Below, piece by piece: positions 5,524-7,020 of a stretch of 7,020 nucleotides of DNA (its first letter is position 1; each line of letters starts with the position of its first letter). The notes below the pieces were generated by a model. That model saw nothing but the letters and a program-made list of their open reading frames with translations, was not told the DNA's origin and did no database searches. The stretch spans positions 1 through 7,020 of the forward strand of contig JANMMJ010000151.1 of assembly GCA_031373255.1 (NCBI GenBank), given 5' to 3'. Made by a program: the position numbers and the translations under genes. The stretch comes from JANMMJ01 sp031373255. Lineage in GTDB: Bacteria; Pseudomonadota; Alphaproteobacteria; Rhizobiales; Aestuariivirgaceae.

Positions 5524-5527
5524 GCAA
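5499..5527 (-). promoter_or_regulatory. Putative sigma-70-type promoter of the epimerase-dhaL-dhaM-HPr-EI-HTH-dhaK operon
   Basis: On the minus strand TTGCTT (5527-5522) and TTTACT (5504-5499) are separated by 17 nt. Both boxes are weak matches to TTGACA and TATAAT (3 and 4 of 6), but the position just after the terminator and about 40 nt before ATG 5461 is right, and the only large palindrome in the region lies over it. Confidence 0.4.
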
Positions 5528-5550
5528 GCATGCCGTTTCGCAAGTGCGAG

Positions 5551-5577
5551 AAAAAAAGGCGCCGGATTGCCAGCGCC
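5551..5577 (-). terminator. Rho-independent terminator of the oxidoreductase unit
   Basis: On the minus strand GGCGCTGG, loop CAAT, CCGGCGCC form an 8-bp stem with one G-U pair, followed directly by seven Ts. It starts about 25 nt after the oxidoreductase stop at 5602 and lies before the promoter of the next operon, so it separates the two transcription units. Confidence 0.92.
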
Positions 5578-5601
5578 CTTCCCGTTCCCGGCAGTCTCAA
5601 T

Positions 5602-6774
5602 TCAGAGCTTGGTCCACTTGCCATTCTTCGCGGATGACTTCACGCAAGCCTCGATGAAGGCCATGCCGGCGACGCCGTCGGCGATGCCGGGAAACGTCAC
5701 TTCCTTGCCGGGCTTTTTGCCATGGCGGGCGGCTTTGATGGCGCGGGCGGCCTCGGTATAGATATTGGCAAAGCCTTCGAGGTAGCCTTCCGGGTGGCCA
5801 AACGGCACGCGGGTGACCCGTGCCGCGGCAGCATTGGCGCCATCGCCGCCACGGGTGATGAGCTGCTTCGGCTTGCCGAGATCTGTGTACCAGAGCAGGT
5901 TTGGATTTTCCTGCGCCCATTCGAGTCCGCCCTTTTCGCCAAAGACCCTCAGCGTCACGCCATTCTCATTGCCCACGGCGATCTGGCTGGCCCACAGCAT
6001 ACCCTTGGCGCCACCCTTGTAGCGCAGCATCACCGAGACATTGTCGTCGAGCTTGCGGCCTTTGACGAAGGTCGTGAGATCGGCGGAGAGTTCGCTGGGA
6101 GTCAGGCCCGAAACGAAGGTTGCAAGCTGCATGGCGTGGGTGCCGATATCGCCGACGCAGCCGCCAGCGCCTGAACGCTTGGGATCGGTGCGCCAGTCCG
6201 CCTGTTTCTGCCCGGATTTTTCGAGGAACGTCGCCAGCCACGCCTGGGCATATTCCGCCTGCACATAGCGGATCGACCCGAGGATGCCAGTGGCGACCAT
6301 GTCGCGGGCGTGGCGGATCATGGGATAGCCAGAATAGTTGTGGGTGAGCGCGAAGACGAGCTTGCTTTTCTTCTTGACCAGCGTCTCAAGCTGCCTTGCT
6401 TCCTTCAGGCTGAAGGCCAGCGGCTTGTCGCAGATGACATGGATGCCGGCTTCGAGGAACGCCTTGCATACCGGCACATGCATGTGGTTCGGCGTCACCA
6501 CGGCGACCGCCTCGATGCCATCGGCACGCTTTGCTTCGGCTTTGGCCATCTCGTGAAAATCCGAATAGATGCGGTCCTCCGCCAGGCCCAGTTCCTGGCC
6601 GGACGCCCTTGCCCGCTTCGGATCGGCGGACAAGGCGCCTGCCACAAACTCGTAGTGATCGTCCATGCGCGCGGCAAGGCGGTGCACGGCGCCGATGAAA
6701 GCCCCTTGTCCTCCACCCACCATGCCGAGCCGGACACGGCCTGAAAACTTATCTTTCGAGCCTTCAATTGCCAT
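5602..6774 (-). CDS. Gfo/Idh/MocA-family NAD(P)-dependent sugar oxidoreductase
   Basis: A 390-residue cytosolic dehydrogenase. The Rossmann nucleotide-binding motif is GMVGGGQGAFIGAVHR (17-32). The region VVTPNHMHVPVCKAFLEAG (92-110) leads to ICDKPLAFSLKEAR, where Lys117 is the catalytic lysine of the usual EKP motif, here DKP. DWRTDPKRSG (193-202) and GDIGTHAMQLA (208-218) supply Asp209 and His213, the expected substrate and proton-relay residues. ATG 6774 has GGGAGG 5 nt upstream and follows the stop of the upstream TIM barrel by 12 bp, so the two are co-transcribed. Members oxidise or reduce a hydroxyl or keto group of sugars, inositols or sugar acids. The pairing with AP_endonuc_2 TIM barrels is common in keto-sugar, inositol and branched-sugar catabolism. 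No motif fixes the substrate. The gene ends at the terminator at 5551-5577 and belongs to a different transcript from the dha operon. Confidence 0.93.
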   Translation of the reverse strand: MAIEGSKDKFSGRVRLGMVGGGQGAFIGAVHRLAARMDDHYEFVAGALSADPKRARASGQELGLAEDRIYSDFHEMAKAEAKRADGIEAVAVVTPNHMHVPVCKAFLEAGIHVICDKPLAFSLKEARQLETLVKKKSKLVFALTHNYSGYPMIRHARDMVATGILGSIRYVQAEYAQAWLATFLEKSGQKQADWRTDPKRSGAGGCVGDIGTHAMQLATFVSGLTPSELSADLTTFVKGRKLDDNVSVMLRYKGGAKGMLWASQIAVGNENGVTLRVFGEKGGLEWAQENPNLLWYTDLGKPKQLITRGGDGANAAAARVTRVPFGHPEGYLEGFANIYTEAARAIKAARHGKKPGKEVTFPGIADGVAGMAFIEACVKSSAKNGKWTKL

Positions 6775-6786
6775 TCGTTCCTCCCA

Positions 6787-7020
6787 TCAGAGTCCCAAGA
6801 GACGCTTGATCTGGGCCTTGTCCGTCTGCCCGGCGACATAGTCATCAAAGGTTTTCTCGGTGACGCGAATAATATGGTTCTCGATGAAGGGGGCACCTTC
6901 TGCGGCTCCCTGCTCCGGATGCTTCAGGCAGCATTCCCATTCCAGTACCGCCCATGAATCATAATCGTAGGCGGCAAGTTTCGAGAAGATTGCAGCGAAG
7001 TCGACTTGTCCGTCGCCGAG
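6787..7020 (-). CDS. Sugar phosphate isomerase/epimerase (TIM barrel), C-terminal fragment
   Basis: Reading the minus strand from the right edge in frame gives 77 residues ending at TGA 6789-6787; the start lies beyond the window. It opens with LGDGQVDFAAIFSKLAAYDY, the usual loop before the last barrel strand of xylose-isomerase-like TIM barrels. AVLEWECCLKHPEQG follows, carrying the final metal-ligand Glu (LEWE), then a helix (FIENHIIRVTEKTFDDYVAG) and the end KRLLGL. It is a different paralogue from the epimerase at 4613-5461, which has YTIEAF at this place. It sits 12 bp upstream of the Gfo/Idh gene, so they probably work on the same keto-sugar or inositol-like compound. The family call is strong although only the end is visible; the substrate is unknown. 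Confidence 0.88.
   Translation of the reverse strand, partial: LGDGQVDFAAIFSKLAAYDYDSWAVLEWECCLKHPEQGAAEGAPFIENHIIRVTEKTFDDYVAGQTDKAQIKRLLGL

Overview
The window looks like chromosomal DNA from a high-G+C alphaproteobacterium, most likely Hyphomicrobiales (the Mesorhizobium/Phyllobacterium/Brucella side). This rests on base composition by eye, tightly packed genes and the style of the encoded proteins; no lineage-specific marker is present. It is a carbohydrate-catabolism locus. All genes lie on the minus strand except one at the left edge.

Layout, in the direction of minus-strand transcription (right to left): (1) The C-terminal end of a TIM-barrel sugar isomerase/epimerase enters from the right edge (6787-7020) and is followed after 12 bp by a Gfo/Idh/MocA oxidoreductase (5602-6774). 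A strong intrinsic terminator (5551-5577) closes this unit. (2) A short intergenic region (5462-5601) carries a near-perfect 32-bp palindrome over a plausible promoter. It feeds a second, very tightly coupled operon: ketose 3-epimerase-like TIM barrel (4613-5461), dhaL (4014-4616), dhaM EIIA-Man type (3628-4017), an HPr (3326-3628), a PTS Enzyme I in two reading frames (2629-3342 and 1751-2635), a small putative helix-turn-helix protein (1316-1747) and dhaK (336-1319). (3) A plus-strand RidA/YjgF-family gene, cut by the left edge, converges on dhaK; the two stop codons abut with no base between them.

How it fits together: Enzyme I takes phosphate from PEP and passes it to HPr (His18), then to the DhaM EIIA domain (His12), then to ADP held by DhaL. 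DhaL phosphorylates a short ketose bound covalently by DhaK (His215). The operon therefore encodes a whole PEP-to-ketose phosphorelay, with the modules as separate proteins rather than the EIIA-HPr-EI' fusion of enterobacterial DhaM. The first gene is a D-tagatose 3-epimerase-like enzyme and the upstream unit holds a second TIM barrel and a sugar dehydrogenase. The real substrate may thus be a ketose such as erythrulose or apulose rather than dihydroxyacetone; that is inference.

The main oddities are: Enzyme I is broken by a frameshift at an alternating GC tract exactly at its interdomain linker, with a restart codon overlapping the premature stop; an unfamiliar DNA-binding-like protein is translationally coupled to dhaK; and the large palindrome sits over the operon promoter. 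I found no RNA genes, mobile elements or CRISPR arrays.
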